Of a stretch of 64,000 bases of DNA, positions 53,914 through 63,960 are shown in pieces. The translations under genes were made by a program, and so were the position numbers. Each line of letters begins with the position of its first letter. The stretch's first letter is position 1. The notes beneath the pieces were generated by a model. The model had not been told where the DNA came from. It was given only the letters and a program-made list of their open reading frames with translations, and ran no database searches. This stretch comes from Caballeronia insecticola (GTDB taxonomy: Bacteria > Pseudomonadota > Gammaproteobacteria > Burkholderiales > Burkholderiaceae): NCBI RefSeq assembly GCF_000402035.1, contig NC_021287.1, positions 620,001-684,000 on the forward strand. Direction: 5' to 3'.

Positions 53914-54966
53914 ATGCCCACTCCCGACGCCATCCCGATGCCCCGCGCACTCGAGCGCGCGCTCGAAGGCGAACTGCGCCACATCATCGATACGAAGACG
54001 AAGCCGCCCGGCAGCCTCGGCCGTCTCGAAGCGCTCGCGCTTCAAATGGGCCTGATCCAGCGCACGACGAAGCCGCGCATCGAACGTCCCGCGATGATCG
54101 TCTTCGCCGCCGATCATGGCATCGCGAAAGAGGGCGTGAGTTCGTATCCGCAGGAAGTGACTGCGCAAATGGTCGCGAATTTTCTCGCCGGGGGCGCGGC
54201 GATCAACGCGTTGTCGCGCTCGGTCGGCATGACGCTCGAAGTCGTCGATGCGGGCGTCGCGACGCCGATTCCGATCGATCACGGTTACGAGCGTTTGTCG
54301 CTCGGACTCGGCACGCGCAACTTCGCACATGAGCCCGCGATGTCGCGCGAGACCGCGCTCGAAGGCATCGCGCGCGGCGCGGCGCGCGTGCGGCATCACG
54401 CGTCGCTCGGCACGAACGTGATTGGCTTCGGCGAGATGGGCATCGCGAATACATCGGCGGCGGCGTGCCTGATGAGCCGGCTGTGCGGCCTGCCGATCGA
54501 CGAATGCGTCGGACGCGGCACGGGCCTCGACGACCGCGGCCTCGCGCATAAACGCGACGTGCTCGGCCGCGCGCTCGCGCTGCATCCCGATGAAAGCGAT
54601 GCACTCGATGCGCTCGCGACCTTCGGCGGCTTCGAGATCGCGATGATGACGGGCGCGTATCTCGCCGCCGCGTGCGAAGGCATGACGATTCTCGTCGACG
54701 GTTTCATTGCGACGTCAGCGCTTCTGGTCGCATCGAAGATCGCGCCCGATGTGCTCGATTACTGCGTGTTCGCGCATGCATCGGACGAAGCGGGGCACCG
54801 TCGCATGCTCGCGCATTTCGATGCCGCGCCGCTTTTGCAACTCGACCTGCGGCTGGGCGAAGGCACCGGTGCTGCGCTCGCGCTGCCGATCCTGCGCGCG
54901 GCCGTCGCGTTCGTCGATGAAATGGCGAGCTTCGAATCCGCGGGCGTCTCCGGCAAAGCCGATTGA
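53914..54966 (+). CDS. cobT: Nicotinate-nucleotide--dimethylbenzimidazole phosphoribosyltransferase
   Basis: The 350-residue enzyme transfers phosphoribosyl from nicotinate mononucleotide to DMB, giving alpha-ribazole phosphate. PPGSLGRLEALA near the start, FAADHGIAKEGVSSYPQEVT and the catalytic Glu in LRLGEGTGAALALP (about E316) identify it. It starts ten bases after btuD with GAAGGAGT. Confidence 0.94.
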   Translation: MPTPDAIPMPRALERALEGELRHIIDTKTKPPGSLGRLEALALQMGLIQRTTKPRIERPAMIVFAADHGIAKEGVSSYPQEVTAQMVANFLAGGAAINALSRSVGMTLEVVDAGVATPIPIDHGYERLSLGLGTRNFAHEPAMSRETALEGIARGAARVRHHASLGTNVIGFGEMGIANTSAAACLMSRLCGLPIDECVGRGTGLDDRGLAHKRDVLGRALALHPDESDALDALATFGGFEIAMMTGAYLAAACEGMTILVDGFIATSALLVASKIAPDVLDYCVFAHASDEAGHRRMLAHFDAAPLLQLDLRLGEGTGAALALPILRAAVAFVDEMASFESAGVSGKAD

Positions 54967-54967
54967 G

Positions 54968-55729
54968 ATGAACCGTCCGCTCGACGAACTGCGCTATTTC
55001 TTCACCGCGCTCGGCTATTTCACGCGCGTGCCGGTGCCGCGCTGGGTCGGCTTCGAGCGCGGTTATCTGAACGCGGCGGCGCGCTATTTTCCGCTTATCG
55101 GCGCGATGGTCGGCGGCGTCGCGGCGCTCGTCTATCTCGCGGCGTTGCGCGTGTTTCCGGCGGGCGTCGCCGTATTGCTGTCGATGGCCGCGACGCTCGC
55201 ATTGACCGGCGCATTTCACGAAGACGGTCTTGCCGACAGCGTCGATGCATTCGGCGGCGCGTACACGCGCGAGGACGCGCTGCGCATCATGCACGACTCG
55301 CGCATCGGCGCGTTCGGGGCGATTGCGATTGTCATTGCGCTGGCGCTCAAATGGCAGGCGCTTGCCGCGTTGCCGCCGGAACGTGCCGCGTGGATCATGC
55401 TCGGCGCGCATGCGGCGAGCCGCGCGTTCGCGATCAGCTATCTCGTCACGCTCGATTACGTGCGCGCGGAAGGCAAGGCGAAGCCGGTCGCGCAACGCAT
55501 GAGTCTTGCGTCGTTTGCGCTGGCGTTGGGCTTCGGCCTGCCGTGGCTCTTCGCGATCGACTGGCGCTTCGCGTGCTCGACGCTCGCGGTGCTGATCGTG
55601 CTGCGCTTCATCATCGGGCGATATTTCGTGAAGCGCATCGGCGGCTATACCGGCGATTGTCTGGGCTTCGCGCAGCAGGTTTTCGAAATCGCGATTTATC
55701 TCAGCGGGCTGGCATGGATCTCGTTCTGA
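54968..55729 (+). CDS. cobS: Adenosylcobinamide-GDP ribazoletransferase
   Basis: The 253-residue integral membrane enzyme joins adenosylcobinamide-GDP to alpha-ribazole (phosphate). GAFHEDGLADSVDAFGG (the DxxD-like site, about 80-95) and GDCLGFAQQVFEIAIYL are its hallmarks. It begins one base after the cobT stop and overlaps the next gene by 16 bases. Confidence 0.94.
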   Translation: MNRPLDELRYFFTALGYFTRVPVPRWVGFERGYLNAAARYFPLIGAMVGGVAALVYLAALRVFPAGVAVLLSMAATLALTGAFHEDGLADSVDAFGGAYTREDALRIMHDSRIGAFGAIAIVIALALKWQALAALPPERAAWIMLGAHAASRAFAISYLVTLDYVRAEGKAKPVAQRMSLASFALALGFGLPWLFAIDWRFACSTLAVLIVLRFIIGRYFVKRIGGYTGDCLGFAQQVFEIAIYLSGLAWISF

Positions 55730-56304
55730 TCAGGCATCCGGAAGTGGCCGTCGAGGCGGGCGTGTGCTATGGGCACACCGATGTCCCGCTGCAAAGCGAC
55801 GCCAGCGCGTCCGCGCACGCGTTGACGCCGCGCATGAAGGCGCTGGGCGTGCCCGTGTGCGTCGATGGCTGGTACACGAGTCCGCTTACGCGCTGCATGT
55901 CGCTCGCGCAAGCACTCGCCGCCGACGTGCATATCGATATGCACGTCGATGCGCGTCTCACCGAGCTGGACTTCGGCGCATGGGAGGGCCGCAAGTGGGA
56001 CACGATCGATCGCGCGCTCATCGATGCCTGGGCCGCCGATATCGAACATGCGGCACCGCACGGCGGCGAAAGTCTCGCGCAATTCACGACGCGCGTGGTG
56101 GCGTGGTTCGACGAGACATGCGTCGAGCGGCAGTCCGCACAGCACGTGCATGTGATCGCGCATGCGGGCGTCGTGCGCGTGCTCGCGGCGCATCTGCTCG
56201 GTCTTGCGCGCGACGATACGCTGCAATGGCCGCTCGATTTCTGCGCGATCGCGTGGTTCAGGCGCGTGCGCGGACGGTGGCTGCTCGTGCGCTGGAACGC
56301 GTGA
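55714..56304 (+). CDS. cobC: Alpha-ribazole phosphatase (histidine phosphatase family)
   Basis: The 196-residue protein has the phosphoglycerate-mutase-like fold with catalytic LIRHPEV (RHP rather than RHG), the SPLTRCMSLAQAL region, ELDFGAWEGR and a second His in VIAHAGVVR. It removes the phosphate from ribazole phosphate or cobalamin phosphate. The start at 55714 lies within the end of cobS, so translation is coupled. Confidence 0.85.
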   Translation: MDLVLIRHPEVAVEAGVCYGHTDVPLQSDASASAHALTPRMKALGVPVCVDGWYTSPLTRCMSLAQALAADVHIDMHVDARLTELDFGAWEGRKWDTIDRALIDAWAADIEHAAPHGGESLAQFTTRVVAWFDETCVERQSAQHVHVIAHAGVVRVLAAHLLGLARDDTLQWPLDFCAIAWFRRVRGRWLLVRWNA

Positions 56305-56318
56305 TCATGTGCGCGCGA

Positions 56319-57224
56319 TCATTTTGGCCGCCGTTCGCGCGCGGTCTGCAGATCGCGGCAGAGTTGCGCTGCGCCCAACGCGAGGCGTGGCGTCGGCCGG
56401 TTGATGAGATCGCCGTCGATGCCGAAGAGATTGCCGCGCGAAACAGCCGTGAGCGAAGTCCAGCGCCGCCATCGTTCGAGCGCGGGCAACGGGCGGTCGG
56501 GCTTGGTCGCGCCGGGCGTCGCGGTGACGATCGCTTCGGGATTCGCCGCGAGTACGGCTTCGGTCGAAATCGTCGGCACGCGCGGCGTTTCGGCCGCGAA
56601 CACGTTGATGCCGCCGCATAGCGCGATGACTTCATCGAAGACATTGTCGCGGTTGAGCGTCATCAGCGGATCGTCCCAGACCTGATAGAACACGCTCACG
56701 GGCGGCTGCTGTGCATAGCGTGCACGCAGTTGCGCGATGTCGCGCGTGAAGGTGTCCGCCGCCGCGTGCGCGCTTGCTTGCGTGCCGAGCAGCGCGCCGA
56801 GTTTGTCGATGCTCGTCGCGATATCGTCGAGATGCCGCGGCTCGCTGAAGTAGATCGGAATGTTCAGCGCCTTCAGGCGGTCCATCTGGCGCGCGGCGTT
56901 GCCATGCCGCCATACGACGATCAGATCCGGATGCAGCGCGACGATGCGTTCGAGATCGAGCGCCTTGTTGTCGCCGACGCGCGGGATCGCCTGCGCTTCC
57001 TTCGGATAATCGCTATAAGTCACCGCACCGACGACGCGCGCACCGCCGCCCGCCGCGAACAACAATTCGGTGACGTGCGGCGCGAGACTCACGACGCGCG
57101 CCGCCGGTCTGTCGAGCGTGACGGGCGCGCCGCTGTCGTCGGTGACGGTGATGGCGGCGTGGGCGGGCGTCGTCGCGAATATCGCGGACATCGCAAGACA
57201 TGCGATTGCAGCGAGCCGCTTCAC
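56319..57224 (-). CDS. btuF: Cobalamin-binding periplasmic protein BtuF
   Basis: The 301-residue type III binding protein has a signal peptide (LAAIACLAMSAIFATTPAHA) and the BtuF features RVVSLAPHVTELLFAAGGG and DLIVVWRHGN. GTG 57224 overlaps the cobD stop (GTGA) and has AGGAG at the right distance. It delivers B12 to BtuCD, which is encoded on the other strand, and converges with cobC. Confidence 0.9.
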   Translation of the reverse strand: MKRLAAIACLAMSAIFATTPAHAAITVTDDSGAPVTLDRPAARVVSLAPHVTELLFAAGGGARVVGAVTYSDYPKEAQAIPRVGDNKALDLERIVALHPDLIVVWRHGNAARQMDRLKALNIPIYFSEPRHLDDIATSIDKLGALLGTQASAHAAADTFTRDIAQLRARYAQQPPVSVFYQVWDDPLMTLNRDNVFDEVIALCGGINVFAAETPRVPTISTEAVLAANPEAIVTATPGATKPDRPLPALERWRRWTSLTAVSRGNLFGIDGDLINRPTPRLALGAAQLCRDLQTARERRPK

Positions 57225-58216
57225 GCGCAAATCTCCTGCAACGCGAGCGTCAGGCGCGCCCAGTCGCCTTCCGTGCCCGGCAAGCCCAGGCGCAGGCTCG
57301 GCGTCATGCCGGGCAGATCGAAGAGGCGCGTCCAGATGCCGCGCCGCGCCAGCGCGTCTTGCAGTTCGGGCGCTTTCGGCGTGCGCGTCCACGCGAAGAG
57401 CGGCGTTGCCTGCACATCGAAGCCGTGCGTCGCGAGCAAATCAGTGAGGCGCAAGCCGTCGCGTTGCAGGCGTGCGCGCGTGTCGTGCTGCCATGCGATA
57501 TCGGCGAACGCGGCTTCAACCGCATGACGCGCCGGGCCGCTCACGGTCCACGCGCCGAGCGACGCGCGCAATGCGTCGATGATCTGCGGCGCCGCGAGCA
57601 CGAAGCCCGCGCGAATGCCCGCGAGCCCGAAGAACTTGCCGACGGAGCGCAGCACGATCAAGCCTTCGCGGGCGGTTTCGTTCGCGAGCGAGGCGGCCGG
57701 ATCGACATCGGCGAAGGCTTCATCGACGATCAGCGTGCCGCCACGCGACGCGAGCCGCGCATGCCAGCGCAGCAGCGTGTCGCGCGAGAGCCGTTCGGCG
57801 CTCGGGTTATTCGGATTGGCGACGATCACGTGATCGAATGTATCGGGCAGATCGTGCGCGGCGACATCCAGCGGCGCGATGACGTGTCCCACGCGCGCGA
57901 ACGCGGGCGCGTATTCGCCGTAGGTCAGCGGCGCGACGCCCGCCGTGCCTTGCCGCAACAACGCCGGCAACGCGCGGATTGCCGCCTGCGAGCCCGCCAC
58001 CGGCAGCGCCAGCGGCGCGCCGTAGTAGCGCGCGGCGGATTCGGCGAGACCGTCGTCGTCTTCGGGCAGACGCCGCCACGCGTCCGGCGGCACGGGCGGC
58101 ACCGGATAGCCGTGCGGATTGATGCCAGTCGACAGGTCGAGCCAGTCATCGACGGGAATCGCATAGCGGCGCGCGGCTTCGCGCAGATTGCCGCCGTGAC
58201 GGATCGGAGCGTTCAT
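57221..58216 (-). CDS. cobD: Threonine-phosphate decarboxylase
   Basis: The 331-residue PLP enzyme has the class I/II aminotransferase fold: DLSTGINPHGYP, VIVANPNNPSAE, LIVDEAFADVDP and VLRSVGKFFGLAGIRAGF with the PLP Lys. It makes aminopropanol phosphate for the B12 side chain. This is named CobC in Pseudomonas nomenclature. Its start is next to the cbiB stop (58218). Confidence 0.88.
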   Translation of the reverse strand: MNAPIRHGGNLREAARRYAIPVDDWLDLSTGINPHGYPVPPVPPDAWRRLPEDDDGLAESAARYYGAPLALPVAGSQAAIRALPALLRQGTAGVAPLTYGEYAPAFARVGHVIAPLDVAAHDLPDTFDHVIVANPNNPSAERLSRDTLLRWHARLASRGGTLIVDEAFADVDPAASLANETAREGLIVLRSVGKFFGLAGIRAGFVLAAPQIIDALRASLGAWTVSGPARHAVEAAFADIAWQHDTRARLQRDGLRLTDLLATHGFDVQATPLFAWTRTPKAPELQDALARRGIWTRLFDLPGMTPSLRLGLPGTEGDWARLTLALQEICA

Positions 58217-58217
58217 G

Positions 58218-59168
58218 TCAGCCGCCGGTGGTTGTGCTAGTCGCGCTCGCGACTGCAAGAATCAGCAGCACCGCGAGCCACAAAAGGGTTCCGCGCTCGA
58301 CGAGCCTGAGCGCCGCGACCACATGCTTCGGGTTCGCGCTGTGGCCCGCGCCGAGCGTCGGACGTGCTTCGAGCTTGCCGTGATAGACCGCCGCGCCGCC
58401 GATCAGCACGTTCAGGCTGCCCGCGCCCGAAGCCATCACCGGGCCGGCGTTCGGGCTGTCCCACGAGCGCGCCTGCGTGCGCCAGCAGTGCCAGGCCATC
58501 TGCGTGTCGCCCGCCAGCGCGTAGGTCGCGGCCGTGAGGCGCGCGGGAATGAAGTTGAGCACGTCGTCGATGCGTGCTGCCGCCCAGCCGAAGCGCAGAA
58601 AGCGCGGCGTGCGATAGCCCCACATCGCGTCGAGCGTGTTGGCGAGGCGGAACATGAGCGCGCCCGGCCCGCCCGCGACGACGAACCAGAACAGCGCGCC
58701 GAAGATCGCGTCGTTGCCGTTCTCCAGCGCCGATTCAACCGCCGCGCGCGAGAGGGCGTTTTCGTCCGCCTGCGACGTATCGCGCGAGACGATGCGCGAT
58801 GTCAGCACGCGTGCGCCGTCGAGATCGCCGAAGCTCAGTGCGCGCGCGATCGGCGCGATGTGCTCGCGCAAGCTCTTCGCTCCGAGCGCGAACCACAGCA
58901 GCAGCACGTGCACGAGACACGCATAGGCGAACGGCAGCACGCTGACAAGCGCCCACGCGATGCAGACCGGCGGCACGACGAGCGCGCACCACGCGAGCAT
59001 GCCCGCGGGCCGCGCGCGAAAGCCGGTGTTCATGCGCGCTTCGAGCTTCGTTGCGAGCGTGCCGAAGCCGACGAGCGGATGCCGCGTGCGCGGCTCGCCG
59101 AACACACGATCGACGATCACGCCGAGCAGCGCGAGCATCGCCATGGCGTAGACGGAAAGGAGCAGCAT
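58218..59168 (-). CDS. cbiB: Adenosylcobinamide-phosphate synthase
   Basis: The 316-residue membrane protein has the CbiB marks VDRVFGEPRTRHPLVGFG and NGNDAIFGALFWFVVAGGPGALMFRLANTLDAMWGYR. It joins the aminopropanol arm to adenosylcobyric acid. It follows cobU by seven bases and precedes cobD by one. Confidence 0.93.
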   Translation of the reverse strand: MLLLSVYAMAMLALLGVIVDRVFGEPRTRHPLVGFGTLATKLEARMNTGFRARPAGMLAWCALVVPPVCIAWALVSVLPFAYACLVHVLLLWFALGAKSLREHIAPIARALSFGDLDGARVLTSRIVSRDTSQADENALSRAAVESALENGNDAIFGALFWFVVAGGPGALMFRLANTLDAMWGYRTPRFLRFGWAAARIDDVLNFIPARLTAATYALAGDTQMAWHCWRTQARSWDSPNAGPVMASGAGSLNVLIGGAAVYHGKLEARPTLGAGHSANPKHVVAALRLVERGTLLWLAVLLILAVASATSTTTGG

Positions 59169-59175
59169 CGCGCGT

Positions 59176-59739
59176 TCAGCCTTTGAGCGCGAGCGGCAGG
59201 CCCGCGACCATCAGCGTGGCGCGCGTGCTCGCGGCGGCGACGCGCTGATTCAGGCGGCCGAGTTCATCGACATAAAGACGCGTCACCGAGCCGAGCGGCA
59301 CGACGCCCAGCCCGATTTCATTGCTGACCACGATGACCTTGCCGCGCGTGCTGGCGAGCGCGGCATCGAAGGCGGCGAAGGCGTCGCGGGCGGCGGGGGG
59401 CAGGGCGGCGATTTCGTCCGCATCGGCGCCGGGCGTCTGCGCGAAGAGCAGATTGGCGAGCCACAGCGTCAGACAATCGATCAGCACGCAGTGGCCCGCA
59501 CGATCCGCGTCAAGCAATGCGCCCGCGAGATCGAGCGGCGCTTCGACGAGCGTCCAGTGCGCCGGCCTGCGCTCGCGATGAATCCGCACGCGCTCCGCAA
59601 ACTCCGGATCGCCTTGAGTGTCGATGCCAGCGGTCGCGATATACGTCACGGGCAAGCCGCTTTGCGCGGCCAGACGTTCGGCGTGCGCGCTCTTGCCCGA
59701 GCGTGCGCCGCCGAGGATGAAAGTGAGGTCTGCGGTCAT
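59176..59739 (-). CDS. cobU: Adenosylcobinamide kinase/guanylyltransferase
   Basis: The 187-residue protein has Walker A ILGGARSGKSAHAERLA, TYIATAG, the HRERRPAHWTLVEAP guanylylation-site region and VVSNEIGLGVVPLG. It phosphorylates adenosylcobinamide and transfers GMP. Start at 59739; cobQ starts 56 bases away on the other strand. Confidence 0.93.
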   Translation of the reverse strand: MTADLTFILGGARSGKSAHAERLAAQSGLPVTYIATAGIDTQGDPEFAERVRIHRERRPAHWTLVEAPLDLAGALLDADRAGHCVLIDCLTLWLANLLFAQTPGADADEIAALPPAARDAFAAFDAALASTRGKVIVVSNEIGLGVVPLGSVTRLYVDELGRLNQRVAAASTRATLMVAGLPLALKG

Positions 59740-59795
59740 CGCGATATTGTACTGACGGGCTAAGATAGCGCGTTGTTCTTCATGGGAATCGCCCG

Positions 59796-61280
59796 ATGCC
59801 ATTCACGCCCCGCGGCACGCTGATGATCCAGGGCACGACGTCCGATGCCGGCAAGAGCACGCTCGTCGCCGGTTTGTGCCGTCTCGCGCGGCGCGGCGGG
59901 GTGCGGGTCGCGCCGTTCAAGCCGCAGAACATGGCGCTCAACAGCGCGGTGACCGTCGACGGCGGCGAGATCGGCCGCGCGCAGGCGTTGCAGGCAGTCG
60001 CGGCGGGCGTGCCTGCGCGCATCGACTTCAATCCCGTGCTGCTCAAGCCGACAAGCGATCGCGGCGCGCAGGTCATCATCCACGGCCACGCGCACGCCAA
60101 TCTCGACGCGCGCGCGTATCACGCCTACAAGCGCGTCGCGTTCGATGCCGTGCTCGCGTCCTACGCGCGCTTGCAAAGCGAGTTCGACGCGGTGATCGTC
60201 GAAGGCGCGGGCAGTCCCGCCGAGATCAATCTGCGCGACGGCGACATCGCCAACATGGGGTTCGCCGAGCGCGTGGATTGCCCGGTCGTGCTCGTCGCCG
60301 ATATCGATCGCGGCGGCGTGTTCGCGCATCTCGTCGGCACGCTCGCGTGTCTGTCGGCGAGCGAGCGGGCGCGCGTGCGAGGCTTCGTCATCAACCGGTT
60401 TCGCGGGGATATCGGTCTGCTTACGCCCGGGCTCGACTGGCTCGAAGCGCAGACCGGCAAGCCGGTGTTCGGCGTGCTGCCGTATCTGCACGGCCTCACG
60501 CTCGACGCCGAAGACATGTTGCCGAGCCAGCCGCACGCGCGCGCGTCGAGCGGCGCGGCGAGCGTGCTGAAGGTGATCGTGCCCGCGTTGCCGCGCATCA
60601 GCAATCACACCGATTTCGACGCGTTGCGTGCGCATCCGCAGGTCGATTTTGCCTATGTGCGCGCGGGCGTCGCGCCGCCGCCGGCCGATCTCATCGTTCT
60701 GCCGGGCTCGAAAAGCGTGCAGCGCGATCTCGCCTGGCTGCGCGAGAACGGCTGGGATCGCGCGATCGAACGGCATCTGCGATACGGCGGCAAGGTGCTC
60801 GGCATCTGCGGCGGCATGCAGATGCTCGGGCGCGATATCGACGACCCGGAAGGTGTCGAAGGCGCCGCCGGCCGCGTGGACGGGCTCGGCCTGCTCGAAC
60901 TGCATACCGTGCTGACGCCGCAGAAGCAGCTTGAAAACGTCGCGGGCCGCCTGAGTCTCGACGACAGCGGCGCGCCCGTGCGCGGCTACGAAATCCACAT
61001 GGGACGCACGCACGGCGCGGCGCTCGCGCGGCCATTCGTCGCGCTGGAGGCGGGACGCTGCGACGGCGCCGTCTCGGCTGACGGCCAGATCGCCGCGACT
61101 TATCTGCACGGCGTCTTCGATACGCCCGAAGCCTGCGTCGCGCTGCTCGCCTGGGCAGGCGTGCACGATGCCGCGCCGCTCGACTATCCGGCGCTGCGCG
61201 AAGCGTCGCTCGACCGCCTCGCCGATTCCTTCGAGCAGTCGCTCGATCTGGCGGCGCTGCAGGCCGCGTTCGCTCAATAG
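59796..61280 (+). CDS. cobQ: Cobyric acid synthase
   Basis: The 494-residue protein has the DTBS-like ATPase start [22 protein letters not shown] and a glutaminase half with nucleophile Cys in [11 protein letters not shown] and a His in YLHGVFD. It amidates the corrin ring at four sites. It ends seven bases into the convergent thioesterase gene. Confidence 0.94.
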   Translation: MPFTPRGTLMIQGTTSDAGKSTLVAGLCRLARRGGVRVAPFKPQNMALNSAVTVDGGEIGRAQALQAVAAGVPARIDFNPVLLKPTSDRGAQVIIHGHAHANLDARAYHAYKRVAFDAVLASYARLQSEFDAVIVEGAGSPAEINLRDGDIANMGFAERVDCPVVLVADIDRGGVFAHLVGTLACLSASERARVRGFVINRFRGDIGLLTPGLDWLEAQTGKPVFGVLPYLHGLTLDAEDMLPSQPHARASSGAASVLKVIVPALPRISNHTDFDALRAHPQVDFAYVRAGVAPPPADLIVLPGSKSVQRDLAWLRENGWDRAIERHLRYGGKVLGICGGMQMLGRDIDDPEGVEGAAGRVDGLGLLELHTVLTPQKQLENVAGRLSLDDSGAPVRGYEIHMGRTHGAALARPFVALEAGRCDGAVSADGQIAATYLHGVFDTPEACVALLAWAGVHDAAPLDYPALREASLDRLADSFEQSLDLAALQAAFAQ

Positions 61281-61693
61281 AGAATCATCTGCGTGCAGCG
61301 GAACATGGCGATCAGCTTGCCGTCGCCGTTGCTCACCGTCGCGTCCCACACCTGCGTGCTGCGCCCGAGATGCACGGCCTTGGCCTGCGCGACGATCTTG
61401 CCCTCGCGCGCCGTCGAGACGTGGTTGCTCTTCAGTTCGAGCGTCGTGAAGTTCTGCGCCTTATCCGGCAGATGCGCGATGCACGCGTAGCCGCAGCAGG
61501 TATCGGCCAGCCCGATGACCGTCGCCGCGTGCAGAAAACCGTTGGGCGCGAGCAGTTCCGGGCGAATCGTGAGTTCGCCGCTCAATGCGCCCTGTTCGAG
61601 CGAGAGGAGCTGCACGCCGAGCAGATCGGGCAGGCGGCCTTTCTGACGGTTGCGCAGGAAATCGAGTGTGACATCGGGGCGGAGTACGGTCAT
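61274..61693 (-). CDS. PaaI-family hotdog thioesterase
   Basis: The 139-residue product has the hotdog-fold pattern: [25 protein letters not shown] (the helix with the catalytic region) and [53 protein letters not shown]. It probably hydrolyses an acyl-CoA; the substrate is unknown. ATG 61693 is the best start by fold; the ribosome site is weak. Its stop overlaps that of cobQ by seven bases. Confidence 0.85.
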   Translation of the reverse strand: MTVLRPDVTLDFLRNRQKGRLPDLLGVQLLSLEQGALSGELTIRPELLAPNGFLHAATVIGLADTCCGYACIAHLPDKAQNFTTLELKSNHVSTAREGKIVAQAKAVHLGRSTQVWDATVSNGDGKLIAMFRCTQMILY

Positions 61694-61954
61694 GGGCGTC
61701 GTGGGTCGAAGAGGTCGATGAGAAGTCGATGAGCGGCGATTGAGATGACGATTGAGATGACAAATGAGCGGTCGAAGGGCGTCGGATGCGCATGGCCGTT
61801 CGGACGATGTGCCGGATGCACCACTTTTGCCGATAATATCAACGCTCCATCCAATAAAGACCAATCGACAAACAACCGTCGACCGACGCACGACCAAGCC
61901 GCGCGCCGCAGGCCGGACCCGGCGGGCGCGCCGAACTTTTCTCCGGGACCTTTC

Positions 61955-62581
61955 ATGACCGTGATCGTGGTGGCAAATCCGAAAGGCGGCGTGGGCAAGA
62001 GCACGCTCGCAACGAATCTGGCCGGGTATTACGCGGCTCAGGGCGAGTGGGTCGCGCTCGCCGATCTCGACAAACAGCGCTCCTCGCACGCGTGGCTGTC
62101 GCTGCGCGCCGAGACGCTGCCGAAGATCGAGGAATGGGGCATCGACGTCGATGCGCCCTCAAAGCCGCCCAAAGGTCTGGAAAAAGCGGTCGTGGATACC
62201 CCGGCGGGCGTCCACGGCAACCGGCTCGCGCTCGCGCTGGAACTGGCGGATAAAGTGATCGTGCCGCTCCAGCCGTCGATGTTCGACATCCTCGCGACGC
62301 AGGATTTCCTCGCCCGGCTGGCCAAGGAGAAAGCGGTGCGCAAGGGCGCGATCCAGGTCGGCGTGGTCGGCATGCGGGTGGACGCGCGCACGCGCTCGGC
62401 GGATCAGCTGCATCGGTTCGTCGAAGGGCTCGATTTGCCGGTGCTGGGTTTTCTGCGCGATACGCAGAATTACGTGCAGCTCGCCGCGCACGGCCTCACC
62501 GTCTGGGACGTGGCGAAGAGCCGCGTCGAGAAGGATCTGGAGCAGTGGGCGCCGATTGTCGAATGGGTGTCGCGCAAATGA
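61955..62581 (+). CDS. ParA-family ATPase
   Basis: The 208-residue product begins MTVIVVANPKGGVGKSTLATNLA (deviant Walker A KGGVGKST) and has ALADLDKQRSS and a VVDTPAG Walker B. It is a stand-alone, chromosomal ParA/MinD-like ATPase without a ParB gene beside it. ATG 61955 is favoured over longer in-frame starts by the family. Cargo unknown. Confidence 0.85.
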   Translation: MTVIVVANPKGGVGKSTLATNLAGYYAAQGEWVALADLDKQRSSHAWLSLRAETLPKIEEWGIDVDAPSKPPKGLEKAVVDTPAGVHGNRLALALELADKVIVPLQPSMFDILATQDFLARLAKEKAVRKGAIQVGVVGMRVDARTRSADQLHRFVEGLDLPVLGFLRDTQNYVQLAAHGLTVWDVAKSRVEKDLEQWAPIVEWVSRK

Positions 62582-62619
62582 AAAAAGCCGGCGTCCTTGC
62601 GGATGCGCCGGCTCTTTTT
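62581..62619 (+). terminator. Terminator after the ParA gene
   Basis: AAAAAAGCCGGCG (stem 62587-62593) pairs with CGCCGGC (62606-62612), followed by TCTTTTT. The A-run on the left allows it to end the convergent pan transcript too. Confidence 0.85.
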
Positions 62620-62639
62620 GGGGTAAGCCAAGCGGGGAA

Positions 62640-63026
62640 TCAGGTCCAGTTCTGCGTCGGCACGTGATCGCGGCTGCCCTTGATGCGGTTATTTTCGTCG
62701 ACGAACACGAGGTCCGGCTTCCAGCCCGCCCTGATTTCGTTCTCGTCCACCTGCGCGAACGCCGCGATGATCACGAGATCGCCCAGTTGCGCGCGCCGTG
62801 CGGCCGAGCCGTTCAGCGAGATCATGCCGCTGCCGCGCTCGCCCTTGATCGCATAGGTGGTCAGGCGCTCGCCGTTGTTCACGTTCCAGATGTCGATCTG
62901 CTCGTTTTCCAGCAGGTTCGCAGCTTCGAGCAGGTTCTCGTCGATCGCGCACGAGCCTTCGTAGTGAAGCTCGCAATGCGTGACGGTGGCGCGGTGAATC
63001 TTCGATTTGAGCATGGTGCGCTGCAT
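62640..63026 (-). CDS. panD: Aspartate 1-decarboxylase
   Basis: The 128-residue proenzyme starts [20 protein letters not shown] and has the self-cleavage site EGSC at Gly24-Ser25, giving the pyruvoyl group. It forms beta-alanine for pantothenate. ATG 63026 has GGAAGGAAGC upstream. Confidence 0.95.
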   Translation of the reverse strand: MQRTMLKSKIHRATVTHCELHYEGSCAIDENLLEAANLLENEQIDIWNVNNGERLTTYAIKGERGSGMISLNGSAARRAQLGDLVIIAAFAQVDENEIRAGWKPDLVFVDENNRIKGSRDHVPTQNWT

Positions 63027-63057
63027 GATGCTTCCTTCCTGATTACGTCGAATGACT

Positions 63058-63939
<882 letters not shown>

Positions 63940-63960
63940 CTAGGGAAAGAAAAACGGATT

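Noticed and set aside
61955..62581. ParA as a sign of plasmid or replicon partition
   Set aside because: There is no ParB gene or parS-like repeat next to it, and its neighbours are chromosomal metabolic genes.
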